Shown here in pieces: positions 22,845 to 35,943 of a stretch of 64,000 bases of DNA; within the stretch, counting starts at the first letter, position 1; every line of letters starts with the position of its first letter. The stretch is from positions 1,488,001 to 1,552,000 of the forward strand of contig RBKR01000008.1 of NCBI GenBank assembly GCA_004835665.1. The letters run 5' to 3'. The notes under the pieces are model-generated. The model ran no database searches. It saw only the letters and a program-made list of their open reading frames with translations, and was not told the origin of the DNA. The position numbers were made by a program, and so were the translations under genes. This DNA comes from Phoma sp. XZ068 (lineage: Eukaryota > Ascomycota > Dothideomycetes > Pleosporales > Didymellaceae).

Positions 22845-23189
22845 GTCGGTGTTGTAGTTTCCGTGCTGGAAAAGGAGGTGTGTAGATAGGGATGCTGGAA
22901 GACGGCAATGGCGTTTGGGTTTGTGGGTACTTTGGCTTATAGACTATGAAGAATGTCTCTCGCCTTTTTTTTAGAGTGGTGCTTGCTTTGGTAGTACTTT
23001 CGCTGCACTTCGTCTAACCTCGTTGACGCATATCGCATTCCCGCTCCAGGTTCACGATCGCTATACATAGAGCTAAGATGCGCGACTGGAGCTAGTAGTG
23101 CGTCATCTCAACGTTACACCCACGCTACGACGGCTACTCTAGCTCGCCCTGGTACGTCAAGGCATCTGAATACAGTATAATCACGAAGT

Positions 23190-24063
23190 AGATACTAAGC
23201 CAGTTCCGAGAATCAATCGAGACCCTCCAATGTGATAGTGAGCGAACGGCCACGCAGCTCAGCGGTTCCTCAAAGCTTCACAGTTGGACGTTTGTCCCGT
23301 TTCTGCAATTCTTGGGTGGTGACATCTACACGCCTGATCCTTCGACTTACGATCCCTTTGAGATACTGCTGAACGTCGACGACGAGGAAGAGCAGGACAC
23401 GTTGACGGCGCGATATAGAGACAACAAGCTCAGTGAACTCAGCTTTGTCGGCGTGGTGGTCCGTCACTTCTGACCTAACCACGACTCTGAATCCTGCATT
23501 AATCAAGATTATCATCTACTTATTTGATGGTCCTATCCAGCGCTAAGATTCTCAAAGGCCGCCCTCCTCGCAGGCGTCCTCACCTCAACCGGCTCCTGGC
23601 CCTCGATCCTGCCCTCAGGTGAACTCTCCCCCTGGCCCATCCGCACAATCAGGTACTCGGCATTGTCCTCTCGCTCTTCAGCATCCTCGCCGCCGGCGTC
23701 TGCACCGCCTCTCCTCGCACCGCGACGGCCTCGCAAACCTCCGCAAGCTGCTCGCCCAAACCATGCGCGCCGCGACACCCAGCTTGCTGCAGATTGTCAC
23801 GTGGCATATGCCCGTCATGTTTCTCGCGTCGGCAACGATATGCAGGGCATGATTGTCGGCTTATTCTGCACATCTGAGCGCCACGCCGCATGTCGGCCGA
23901 ATGGGCGAGTGGGACGACGACGCAAAGGTATGTGATGAAGTGACTCGACTCGACGCGTGCACGAAGCAGTGATGATGTGGGTGTGGGTAGGTGGTGGTTA
24001 CGTATACGGTTGTGGCGATTGTGCTGTTTTGTGGGGGCAGAGTGCGGTGTACTCATCTATTAG
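23190..24063 (+). pseudogene. Decayed gene for a multi-pass fungal membrane protein
   Basis: Protein-like blocks follow one another on the plus strand but in changing frames. From about 23200: a block with LHSWTFVPFLQFLGGDIYTP and later LSELSFVGVV; a possible intron; LLAGVLTSTGSWPSILPSG; a frame change near 23650 to VLGIVLSLFSILAAG; another near 23700 to LHRLSSHRDGLANLRKLL and IVTWHMPVMFLASATI; an in-frame TGA at 23850–23852 followed in the same frame by LSAYSAHLSATPHVGRMG; a likely intron; then VVVTYTVVAIVLF and a last shift to the stop at 24063. The order resembles an uncharacterised ascomycete membrane-protein family. No ATG was found for the first block, and an in-frame TAG lies just upstream. 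I read it as a relic. Multiple sequencing indels are the alternative. Confidence 0.55.
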
Positions 24064-25820
24064 CAAGTAAGTTGTGGGAAGGGGTTGAGCGGCATCTCAG
24101 ACATCTGGGTTTTGTGGTTCGTCTAGTCCGTCGGGTACTGCTGTGTGTCTTGATGGTGAGATTGAGCTTGTGAGAGTCTCGACTGTTGAGGTGATGAGCG
24201 TGTTGGAGGTGTCTTGGGAGTAAGCATTGCATTTCAGAAGTGAACAAATACTAGACGTTTTGCTGCCCCTTGTTCCCTTGTAGGATTCCAATCATTGATG
24301 TCTCTTGTGCATGACATATACTCAATTGATATCGAGCAGGTATGATGGGAAAGATGCGGTATGGTGTATACTTGCTCCTGTGTACTCTACGGCTAGGTTC
24401 TGCTGAGATTCAAAAGACGGAAACAGCGAAGATCGGTTGGGTGAAGACATTGCCTTTTGTTATGGTAAGTCATACGGACTCAGAATACCCAATTAGGAGT
24501 ATATTGACAGCTGTGGCATCAAGCTGCACTCCAGAGTGATCAAGCGTGATATGTAAGTTCGCTCAAGCCCGATTTTGACAGTACCGTCGAGCATTCCAGT
24601 CCCAGCACAACCGGCATGTCTCATCTTCAGACTCGCTTTTCGCTCAAATCTATCTAAATATCTACCTATTTACACTCCTATAGTAAAACGCGGTTCATAC
24701 GACCTCAACAGTGCGCAGAGTACTCACACTGCTCGACAGCACTCTAACACCTCCGCTATTCATCGGCGGGGGAATCCGTCTGAGTGCATATTTGAGATAG
24801 TAACGTATGTCGTACTAGTAGCATGAGCGTGCATTGTCGTCGTTGAACTCAAGACGACAAAACAAGAGCAATCGTGCACCCGATTACTTAGACGGTATGC
24901 CAACGTTTCCGGTTTAGCAGTCGCCACGATGTGCTTACTTGGGTACTTGCTTGCTTGAAATCTTCCTCTGAGTCCTGGACCCGAACGCAATGGAAAGTAG
25001 CGTATGCACTGTATCATTCTACATTCCTACTCTGCTTATCCGCGGTCACATCAGTTTGTAGGTATAACATCTAGCCTCTCCTCCTTCATCTCTCTCTCTC
25101 CATTAGCATTACATAGAAAATGGGGATAAGTGTTTGGATCTAGATCTAGATCTAAATCTAAACTCCGGAGTAGAGCAGCCCAGCGGTCGAAATCCAAACT
25201 TATATTTCACACGACGACGAACCATCCTACCGCTAAACTACATGTTTCCAGGTCCCTAGATTCCAACTTTCACAAATCTTTGGCTTACCAACCTGCCTGC
25301 ATACGTACATAAGAATCTACACTCGTCCACGTAGATTGTCAACAAACTATTTCATACTCGTCCACATCAGAAGATCCGGGGTATTGTTGTGAGAGATGGT
25401 GTTATATTTATACATATCATATTACTTCAAAAGAGAGGTGGAGATAAGTTGAATTGAGTGCAATCTACGAGCATTCAAAGAGAAGGGATGGGAACAATGA
25501 GGGCGCCGTGAGGTAGACCTTTTTGGAGACAGCATGGTACGACGAGTGTGATGCGCTGCGGCTAAGGTACTAGAGCGAAATAGAGTACAAGTCGAAAAAG
25601 AAAGGAAGTAGACTCCCTATATGTTGGCCTTGTCTGTCACTGAACTGCACTTCGGGAAGAGGACACATGCTACACTCCCTACCAGCTGTGGTCTCACGCA
25701 TCAATATCACGCATGGTAAGAGACCCTTAATCATGCAGTCGTTACTGTAATGCTAGTCTATATGATATGCCTACCGGACCCCTCCCCCCTTTCAACAAAA
25801 AAGTTTGTAGTTCCACCAAC
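24064..25820. other. Gene-poor gap
   Basis: About 1.75 kb with no convincing gene. It includes a small run of overlapping TCTAGA/AGATCT palindromes near 25137–25160 and the 3' flank of the mannosidase gene. Confidence 0.5.
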
Positions 25821-28800
25821 CTACTCCAACACCAACTTAAACGTCGCAATCTCAAACGCCCTAATCTCAATCCTCACACCCTTCCCCTCCCCACCCTCCC
25901 CACCAACACCCACCATCTGCTCACTCAGATCCTCCTCCTCGTCCTCCAGCGCATTCGTCTTGACTACCTTCTTCACCTTGACACCGCCCCAGCTCAACAC
26001 CGCTTTGCTGCGTCCGCCAAGCGCGTCGTACACCCGGACGATAACGCTGTGGCCCTTTTTCACGGGCAGCTCGCCGCGCGACACATCTTCGTCGTCTTCG
26101 CCGCGCTTGATGGTGTCGAGGACGAGGTTGTCTGCGCCGAGGATCTTGAATGCGGTGAGCACGTTGGGTTTGAAGGTTGGGCCGGCGAGATCGGCGGCGG
26201 TGGATGTGGACTTGTGGCCGACGATGCGGAGGGGGTTGTTGAATTCAAAGGCCTTGCGGACGGTGGCGTGGGTGAGTGGGCCGGCGTGCGGGAAGATGGC
26301 GTACTTGGTGTGGTGGCGGCCCATGTCTGCGTGCGCATCTGGCGCCTTGGGGGCGCGTAGGAGACTCAGTCGCATCAGGTTGCCGGCGACGGCGAATCCG
26401 TACTTGCTGTCGTTGAGGATCGAGACGCCGTAGGTTGCTTCGGAGAGATCGGCCCACTTGTGCACGCAGACTTCAAACTTCGCCATGTCCCAGGTCGTGT
26501 TGTAGTGGGTGGGCCGGCGGACTATGCCGAACTGCGTCTCATAGCTTGCTTCGGTGTTGGTGATGTCGACGGGGAATTCAACCTTGAGGAACTTCATCGT
26601 CTCATGCCATTCGATCTCGGCTTCAATCTCAATTGCGGACGGCGAGTCGCCGATTGCGGCAGGGAGGGACAATTTTGTCGTGATCCACGACTTGTCTGAG
26701 ATCTTCGTCTCGATAGTGAGAGAAACCTTGGCGGTATTGGAAGAGGAAATGTACACCTTGTCGGGTGAGAGTTCCTGGCGGGAATCGAGGTGGTAGACTT
26801 CAACATCCCACGCCTGCCAGTAGAGCGGCTTATCGTCGAAAATGACTAGCTGTGCTGCCTTCTTGCCCTTTGGTATCAACTCTCGCTCAGCTTTGAGGTC
26901 GTAGAGGGAGGTGATGGCGCCATTGTGAACCTTGACAGCGTACTGGGAGTTGCGCAACTCGAAGACACCAGGACTGATCTCTGCGATGGAAGCCGTGATC
27001 GCAGAATAAGCCGACGCGAACGGGCGAATGGACATTGTGCTTAGCGCGTAGCCATGTGCAAGACCGTACTGCTGGGAGTGGGACTCGGGGAGCGTGACAA
27101 TCTCGCTGCGCTTCCATGGGAGGGTGTTCAGGGCACAGAGCTTGCTATCGGGGCCCAGTGATTTCTCATCGTCGAAGCCGAGCTCAGATAGTGCCTCAGA
27201 AAGAAGCCTCTCACCCGTTGCAAAGACTTGCGCGTAGATCTGTGACGGTTAGCATCTACAAGTCACGTCCTCAGTTCGACGCACCTTGTCAGAATCGTCG
27301 TAGCACATCTCGATCGAGCTGCCCGGCAAACAATCGTGGAACTGGCAGAGTAGCACGCTCTCCCACATGTCGTCAATGTCCCTCTTCGGATACTTGTACG
27401 AACTGCTCTTGCCAAATCCATTTTTGATGGTGGCCAGCGTAGCAAGATACTCAATATCTCGCAGCATGATCTCGCTCCTCCTGTTGTTACGCTTGTTGTT
27501 TGCCTGCGTCGTGTACGTGCCACGATGCAGTTCAAAGTACAGCTCGCCGTACCAAGTGACGAGCTCGGTGCCATTCTCGACCTTCTTCTCGAGCTTGTCG
27601 AAGAAATCGTCTGCTGAGTCGCCAAGTTTGATGGGTGGTAGTAGGCTGGTCTTGTCGCTGATGCCACGGCAACGACGTAGCTTCTCAAGGTGTTGCCATG
27701 TTGGTCCGCCACCGCCGTCGCCCTTGCCGAAGACGAGCAGTGATGTGTGGTCTTGGTCGAGAGACTTGTGCTGTGTGATGCTGCGCTTGACGTCACCGAA
27801 GTTTGCTTCGGCGGTGTATGTCTCGGACGGGGGCATGTGGCAAATGACCTGGCTGTTGTCGAGGGCGACCCAGTTGAAGGTGGTGTGGGGGAAGTTGTTG
27901 ATGTTGTTCCAGCTCAGCTTCTGGGTCAAGAATCTCGTCATGCCAGAGATGCGACAGACTTGAGGCAACTGTGTGGAGTAGCCGAAGGTGTCCGGAAGCC
28001 AAAAGGTCTTGCATCGCTGCCCAAACTTGCTCTCAAAGTACCGCTGCCCGTACAAGAACTGCCTGATGAGGGATTCTCCGCCAGGCAGGTTGGTGTCGTG
28101 CTCGACCCATGACCCACCAATGGGCTGGAAGCTGCCTTCCTTGACCTTCTTCTTTACACGGTCGAATGTAGAGGGGTAGTCCTGCTCCAGCCATTTGTAC
28201 TGCTGTGCTTGCGAGCAGACGAAGCGCAGCTCCGGGTACCGATCGATGAGATCGCACTGGCTGGACCACGAGCGATTGACCTTGCGCTTGGTTTCGGCAA
28301 ATGGCCACAGCCAGCAAGTATCGATGTGGCAGTACCCAACACCGGTGACAAGGGCGTCCTTGTCACCGTTGTAGACCTTGTGCGAATCGACGTTGCCCAG
28401 ATACTCGCGCGCAACCTCGCGCGCCTTTTTGATGCTCTCCCTGCTCCCACCGCCGGCAATAAAGGTATCAATGATGCGATTGGCGATCTGCTGCGCGCTA
28501 TGGGCCTCGAGCGAGTCCTGCGGAAACTCGCGGGCGGCGTCGCCAATCTCCCAGAAATCAAAGTACAGGGCGCGGGCGTCGAGGTTGACGGCGACAATGT
28601 CGGCGTTGCGCAGCGTGTAGTACTTATCTGGATCGGGTGGCTGGATCGAGTCGCCGCCTGGGGCGTTGCCAAACATCTTGTTGCACGCCATCTCAATGTA
28701 GAAGGTGTGCTCTTTGCCATCGCGGAAGGCTTCGGGCAGGATCCACTCGACGCGTTCGCCGCCGCCAGTCAAGCCGTGGACGGTGTGCCCTTCCTCGGTC

Positions 28801-29279
28801 CAGATGAGACCCTCATTGTCGGCGTCCCAGTGGAACTCGAGGTGTTCCTTCTTGAGCAGGTCTTTGGGCACGGTGAGCTGCACCTTGAACCAGTGCGTCG
28901 ACCAGCTGGGCCCAAAGGACGCGCCGACCTTGGTGGGCGTGAACTTGTGTGATGTGGCTTCTTTGAAGAGCGGGCGCGAGAGGTCGGGCGGCGAGTAGAC
29001 GGAGAGCTTGACGTAGTTGGTGTCGGTGCCCTTGACGCGTGCTTCGTCGAGCTTGCTACGAGACGTCAGCACGAGAATAGTGATGCGGATGTCGGGAAGA
29101 GCGTGCAGCACCTACCCTATCAAGCCCTGCTCCCTATACTGTCCGCCGTCCGTGAACTGCTTCAGTCTGCTCTGATAGATGCTGTGAATCTGCTTCCCAA
29201 CTGGCCCGGCAGCCAGCTGCGGGTAGTCTCCTCTCGGTTTCGCCATTGGCACAGTGCGATTGCAGCACTCTCCGCCCAT
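25821..29279 (-). CDS. AMS1: Vacuolar alpha-mannosidase, GH38 (Ams1)
   Basis: Class II/III alpha-mannosidase of about 1117 residues in three exons: 29279–29116, 29055–27285 and 27239–25821. The N terminus has the family block QSRLKQFTDGGQYREQ. The GH38 zinc site begins with GYCHIDTCWLWPFAETKR (about residue 297) and the nucleophile Asp lies in FWLPDTFGYSTQLPQV (about residue 407). WVEHDTNLPGGESLIRQFL and LCQFHDCLPGSSIEMCYDD complete the catalytic region, and the C-terminal half is the beta-rich GH38C part. No signal peptide is seen, matching Ams1, which reaches the vacuole by the Cvt/autophagy route and trims free oligosaccharides. The ATG at 29279 has a good Kozak context; an in-frame ATG at 29246 is also plausible. 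Confidence 0.93.
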
Positions 29280-30061
29280 GGTAAGATGGCCAAGCTTGAC
29301 CTGAAGCTTCTCGAGTCGATATAGAGGAAGGAAAGGTCGTGTTGCTGCGAGGCTGGGGGATGATGCTATCAGCTGCTCCGTCGTGTACCTGCATGACCGC
29401 CTTGGAAGCTTTCCCCGCATTCCGACATGGTCAATGCTCCTTCCCGCTCTGCCCGGTATCGATTGCAAGGCTCCACTCTGGGGGCATCACGACTCGAATG
29501 CTTGCGGTGGAAGCTTCACTGCAACAGCCTGGCGGCACGTAATCATAACAAAGTTTATCCATTCTTATCCACAACTATCTTATGCTACCCCAACTATACA
29601 TGACACCTCCCGCTTTTGCCCCATGACAAAACAGATACCAGTCTTATATCGCACACATCCTCCCACACCGAAACCATGAACAAGTACAGAGAAGCGAGTG
29701 GCAGTCTTGCACCCAAGCCGCGTCACACCGAACGCAGCACGTGGGTATAGAGCGAAAAGCACAAACAGAAACGAGTGTAGATCCCCTCCTTCCCAAACCA
29801 AGAACTCAGACGTGAGTAATGAAAAACCGTCGAAAACAACAATGTATATCGACAAGTGAGAAGCAGGAAAAGCTGTAGTCAAGAATCGCCATGAACGCAA
29901 CTAAACGCTGACAGCTGTATGTTTCGGTGCACTACCATTGAAACACCTACAACACCATGCTCAAAACAAAATGTGAAAAATTCATTTCCCTTCCAATCCA
30001 TCATACGTCGTTATAGCCACGACCGAAGAGAAAAGTAGCTCGGCGAACGCCCACGTGCCTG
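29280..30061. other. Intergenic gap
   Basis: About 780 bases between the mannosidase start and the kinase stop, both read leftward. No gene recognised. Confidence 0.5.
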
Positions 30062-33000
30062 CTAGGAACTCGGGTTTGCCAAGCTCGCTCGAGGTGTGGG
30101 ATCCGGGTCAGGTGTCGCTGCACCGTCTCCCTGTTTGGGAGTACCCATGTCAATATCGATAACCTCCTTGCCTGCCACCGCAGGAAACACCTCAGGCGGT
30201 GTGAGCGACGTGTGTGGCACCCCGCGTGTGCTGAATCTCGCCTCGCGCTCCTCTGCCGCCGTGTCCTCTGTGATTGCTGGAGGCGGGGAAGATGCCAACG
30301 CTGACTCGGACGCACCCATATCCGTCTCGACCGAAATGACGCTGCCCCTGCTGTTGGTGCGCATCATCTCGATGCCAAGCTTCGAGGACGACTTGGGACG
30401 TGTCTTGGGGCTGCGCGCTTTCGTCACAGTGGTGTGCCCTAATTCTTCATCCTCATCGTCGCCCGACTCTGCAGATTCGTGCTTGCGTGTTTCGAGGAGC
30501 CTTCGTTTGGCACCCACTTGCTCGGCAGATCGTTGTCGGCGGATCGTTGCCGCTTCCAAGGCGGCTGGGGCGGAGACTTCCTGAGCTAGCTCAGGGCGCA
30601 GGTCAGGTGCACCACCTCGCTTCTGCACAATTTCATTGGGGTCCACATTGGCTACATCGTGTTCTGAAATACCGAGCCCGCTCATTGCATTGGCTATATC
30701 CCGCTCACGCCAATCGTCTGGTCCGTGGCGTGCAATGATGACTGGCACATCTTCACTGGTCCGACTGTCGTTGTCGCCAAAGAAGCTTGAGCTGATTGAG
30801 TCCTCACGACTGGATCCGCGATAGCTCCCTGGCACTTGAGAGAAGCCTGAAGAGTTGGAGTGTGTTGTCGGGCTGTTCTCTTGTCGTGTAGACTCTTGTC
30901 GTAGACCTGAGGGCATCATGGAAGGGTACGCCTGCGTTGGCGCCCAGTTCGGTGGAGGAGGCTTCCATTGACATAATCGCCCGAGTGTATCGGTGAGCTT
31001 AGCAATCGTCGGTGGCTTCTCAATGAGTGCGTCGAAGTAATGCGGTGCCTGCAACTCCTTGAGGTAGCCGGTCACTGCGACGATGGGGGTAGTCGTGTTT
31101 GCATTTTTCGTGTCCCTGATCATACGGGCAACATCCGCGCCGTTCACTTGCGGCAATCTGAACTCCATCATGATGATGTCGAACTTGACCTCGCCCATGG
31201 CGTAGCGGATGGCTTCGGATCCGTTGTTGACAGTCAGTGTGCGACAGCGGAGTTTTTCGAGAAGTTTCTCCATAACAAGTCTGGACACCGGGTGATCTTC
31301 GCAGATGAGTACGTCAAGCGGTCGGAAGAAGGGGCCATCACCAAAGCTGATTTGCGACATTCGCCGTGAGCTCTGGCGTCGTCGCTGCACACGCAGCAGT
31401 GCTTTGGCCCGCGAGTCCTCAGTATCTGATGATGACGGCGAGATATCGAGTACTTGACTGCGTCTCTTGTGGTGACCAGGCAGCATGTCACGCACGACAT
31501 CGCCCTCCTGAGAGCCCACTGTCTGGGATCTAGCCCGCGGTGATGAATTTGCTGGCCCAGTGGAAGACTGAAGAGGGCTTGACCCCATCTTGTCGGAAAA
31601 CGATGCTGACATGCCTGTGCTAATCTTCGACGGCTTCCCAGGTGAAATCGCCTCCGGTGAAGGTCGTAAGCCCGAGAGGCGAGAAGGGTCAAAAAAATTG
31701 CCCGGCTGAAGAGAGCTTGGATTACTGGTCGAATGCGACAAGGTAGAGGAGCTGCTGGATGTTTTACGTCGCTCATGATGCTGACCGGTACTGAACTGCA
31801 CCAGCAGGGGTGACGATGGCTGCGAGCCTCGGCTTGGCGAAGAAGCTGGTCCACTGATTGATGGCGATGCTGGTCTGCCACCGGGCCTGTTGGTGGACAA
31901 TGTGCGCTTCAGCGGACCAGGCAGCATCGGGCTGGTGTCCAGGGACGGAGAGGGCGACATGATGGTTGGCGACTGCAGAGCCGGACCAGGCTTATTCTGA
32001 GGTAGCATTGCTTCCGCACGGAGTTTCTGAATCACATCCTTGTTGGCCTTTTCCAGTACAGGTAAGTTCTTGTAACTGAAGTTGCCGAAATCATCCGTGG
32101 CCATGGGTTCGCTGAGTCTCCTAGACCTGCCTTCTCTCACATGAGCCGGAATGTGCAACGGTATCAGACCTCGCTTCATTGTCGAGACGCTGACTTGTGA
32201 TCGCACTCGAGACAATGCGTCGTGAGGCCTATCCGGGTAGTCAGCACTAGGAGTACCAGCGGAAGACGTTCCTTGGTCCTCGAATTCCGGTGAGAAGTTT
32301 GCCATAGCCGCTCCTCTAGTGTCGAAGTACTCGGTATCTTCTGGATTTTCAGGAGCTGGAATAAAGGACGCTTCGTCGTCGCGTAAGGTATCCCAGTTGA
32401 GGTCAGCGAACCAGGGGTGGGCCCTAATCTCTTCACCACCGCTGGCATACTTCTCTTCCGCATTAGCACCAAGACGTTTAGCCGGGTCAGAACACATGAG
32501 ACGGTTCATGAGGTCCTTAGCTTCATCCGAGATGTCATAGACGTCGTCTTCATCAGAAGGCCAGTCAATTCTTCGTGCAAGAATATTTTGAAACACTTCG
32601 TCTGGAGAATCGGCGTGAAATGGTGGGTAACCGTACAAACACTCGAAGAGGATACACCCAAGTGACCACCAATCACTGACCTCATCTTGCCCGTTTCCAG
32701 CGATAGTCTCTGGTGCTAGATAGTCTGGAGTGCCGACAAACTTCCTGTTACTATCATCTGGGTCGAACAAGGCCATATGCGGTGGAGGCATGTGTGCTGT
32801 CGGAGGCGGTGTCTGGTTCTGAGCTTGGGCGACAGCAGAGCTGCTCATCGAAGGCGCAAGAATGTCTGGAGATCCGTTGTCGCTGAAGTCTTCCTCTTCA
32901 ATCGGCGAACGTTGCCCAGGTCCGAAATTGGAGTCTATAATTGAGAAGCGACGGAACATGGCTTGCAAAGCATCGCTGTCAGCACTATCGCTGCGATTGC

Positions 33001-35943
33001 CTGATGTTCTTCTGGACTGTTCGCGGCTGTGAGATGTTTCCCGGCTGAGGCTGAAGTAGGACGGTTGACCGAGGTCGCCAGTGAGCGCTGGAGTCATCGC
33101 TGGAGTTCCAGTCGGCGAAGGGTTGAGGTCAAAGGACGCAGATCGAGATGCAGACGAGCCAGAAGCAGCACGATGGAACGGCCCACTCTTGAGCAGATCG
33201 GGAGCAGCGTCGTTGGGATCAGACTTGAGCGCGCGCTTTTGACGGCCGATCATACCCATGCGCGATAGTCCAAAATCAGTGAGTTTCAAATGACCCTTAG
33301 CATCAATCAGAAGATTATCTGGCTTCAGGTCGCGATGCACAATGCTGCGGCTGTGCAGATGTTCTACGCCAAGAACGACCTCTGCAAGGTACTTCTTCGC
33401 CCAATCTTCAGGGAGAGCACCGAGGACCTTGATAAGTGAAGCGCAGTCGCCTCCATTCAGATACTCCATAACGAGGTAGAGGTAGTCCTTGCTGGAGAAA
33501 GTCCAGTACAGCTTTGCAACGAAATCGCTCTCGCCTTGCCACATCATGATCGCTCGCTCGGCTTTGACGTTGGTGACCTGGTTCTTGGCTACCATGTCAG
33601 CCTTCTTCAAAACCTTAATGGCATAGTATTCGCCAGTAGACTTCTTCTTGGCAAGATAGACGCTTCCAAAAGCACCTTTGCTTATTGGTTTGACGACCTC
33701 AAAGTCTTTGATAGATGGCGGAACTGCACGTGGTTGCGGTTGAGTTACAGGCAGAAGGCGAGGTGAGAGCGCTCTCGGACCGTCTGAGCCAGCAGTGGAT
33801 GACTGTCGGCGGTGGTGATTGATAGCCATGGACATGGCAGGAGAAGAGAACTCGGTGGTTGTCAGCACTGGTGATGTGATGGGTGACTGTAACGCCTCCA
33901 GTCCACTTGACAGACGAGGCTTGTTTGTCCTCAATGGCGAAGCTGGTGGTGGCGGGTGCATAGTGCGAGCGGGTGATTGTTGCCGGCTAGACAATACACT
34001 GGGTAGGATCAAGCTCTTTCGCTTCCTCTCTCGCGAGCTGGCCACCCTGCTCAACCCCAGTTCTGAGTTGGCTGGCGAATCTGCTCGTCGGGGGCCAGAC
34101 AGAATTGATGACCGCATACTGGTGTCACTCTCCATACCTGCATCGCTCTCGAAATGCATGGATCGTCGGTTGCTCTGGCTTGCAATGCTGATAGCGCCAG
34201 CGTGCGATTTCGGTGTTTGGCAGCCTCCTCTTGGGCTACTGGACCGGTTGGAATCTGCGACGGATGACTCTCGGCGACCAACTCGCATCGGTAAGGATGT
34301 GTCTGAAGCATTGCGCAGGGCCTGCGCCATGGCTGAGGGAGCATCGAAGGACCCCGGGAAGATACCCTCGTCGCCCGTAGGTATGTCAATTGTGTCTGTT
34401 TGTGGCTCCTCTTCTAACTGGTCATCATCTGAGGAACTGTCCTCTCCTGCAGCTATGCGAGCAGCTTTGACGATGGCAGCTTCTATACATTCTTGGACGA
34501 GGATATCGAACTCGATGCGGAGTCGCTCCGAGTACTCGAGGATTTGGCGGTGTCTGAATACAGCATCAATCTTGGCTTTTGCCAGCCGGTTGGTGTCCTC
34601 GCAAAGCAGTTTCAGGCCTTCGCTGAAATCTGTAGTCGAGCCGGATGTTGGTGATTGCCATTGCAATACTTGTGAGATGCGGTTCTCAGATTGAGGCGAC
34701 TGGGTGCGGATCTCGGATGCCGCACGAATGCTGTCCTTGATAGCTGGCGTGTTGACCTCTAGTGCGGTGTCGCACAGGTCCAGCACTAGCTCTACAATGC
34801 GAGCAAGCGGCCGTCGAACAGCGAAGGAGCGTGCACGGTGGTGGCCAAAGCCAGAAGCGCCAGAGCGCTCCCTTGATCTTGAGGGCGGAGAAGCAGGTGA
34901 GTTGCGTCCGGAGGGTGTGCCGGATGAGGAGTTGGACAGTGGTTGGATGAGGTGGCCGTGGTACTCGGGTGGCTGAATCAGGGCTGTTGGGTCTGCGGGA
35001 GCCGCCCTTGAAGGCCGAGCTTGTGCCTCGAGGGTATCTAAGACCTTGACGATAGCATTGCGGTGCTCTGATAGTGTCTCTTGCGCTATCTGGACGTCCA
35101 TTTCCGCGCGATGCTCTTGCAGGCACAGCTCAGAGTGCTTCTCGAACCACCACGGGGTGATTTGCCGTTCGCAGATTCGACACAGCACAGGCAGTGGTGG
35201 AGGGTGGTTTCTCGGGTCGTTGGCCCCTTGCTCTGCAAGACCAGTGAGGTAGTGGGCGAGTACTTCAGCCCCTACGCCAAGCGACTCGACGAGCTCCTCG
35301 GGCAGGTCAATGGTGACTTCGCGCAGGACTGATGGGCGAACCATCCACATTGTCTAGCAATCGTTAGCATGCCACTCCAGACAAGACGGTGTTGACGCAC
35401 ATGACTCTCGGCGCCTGTTGCACGGTCGTACACCATGATGCCCTGCGCTTCGAGGTTCAATATCTGCTCCTCCTCCTCGTCGTCGGCCTTGATTGGCGAC
35501 GGTGGTACGGATTGCGATTCGCCATCGACGGCTGGCTTTGAACGCTTGCGTCGCAGGGTCGAATGTGGTCCCAGACGTACGGAGAAGCGGGCGATATGGC
35601 TCCTGGAGTCGTACTTTCTCACCGACTCAATGGTTTCAGCAACGCCCTCCTTGCCGGCGAAGATGATATCGAGCACGGGCTTGCCGACGACTTCATCTGG
35701 GAGGGTGCCGACGACGTCTCTCCACGAGGGGCTGACATAGCGGATCTTGCCCGCGAGATCCAGGTCCATGATGATGTTCAGGCTGTGCTCGGCAGCCTCC
35801 TTCAGGTCCTCCCTCTCCTCGCGCATGTCTTGGCTGACAGAGCGCTCCATGTTTACGCGTTGCTGGACGCTGCTCCCCGCAGCCTCCTTCCGCAGCGCGG
35901 TGACGGCGGGCGGCGCCAGCGTGGTAGGCTGCACCTCGTACAT
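30062..35943 (-). CDS. RIM15: PAS–zinc finger–kinase–receiver protein Rim15
   Basis: A 1944-residue AGC-family kinase in two exons (35943–35401 and 35353–30062; 47-nt intron). A PAS-like domain lies at about residues 50–115 (IIMDLDLAGKIRYVSPSW), a small CxxC…HxxxC zinc-binding element at about 238–258 (CRICERQITPWWFEKHSELC), and the kinase at about 726–1140. The kinase has FEVVKPISKGAFGSVYLAKK, HRDLKPDNLLID, a DFG split from GTPDYLAPET by a long low-complexity insert as in Greatwall/LATS kinases, and a C-tail. A receiver-like domain follows at about 1520–1640 (LDVLICEDHPVSRLVMEKLL). Its phosphoacceptor position reads MMEFRLP, so Glu replaces the usual Asp. Rim15 integrates TORC1, PKA and phosphate signals and drives entry into quiescence through endosulfines. 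Confidence 0.94.

Noticed and set aside
25750..26433. 227-codon plus-strand frame opposite the AMS1 C terminus
   Set aside because: Antisense to a confidently assigned exon; composition is a reflection of it.
28209..28952. 247-codon plus-strand frame inside AMS1
   Set aside because: Mirror frame of the GH38 catalytic exon caused by codon bias.
33819..34694. 291-codon plus-strand frame inside RIM15
   Set aside because: Antisense shadow of the low-complexity part of the kinase; no start context, no domain.
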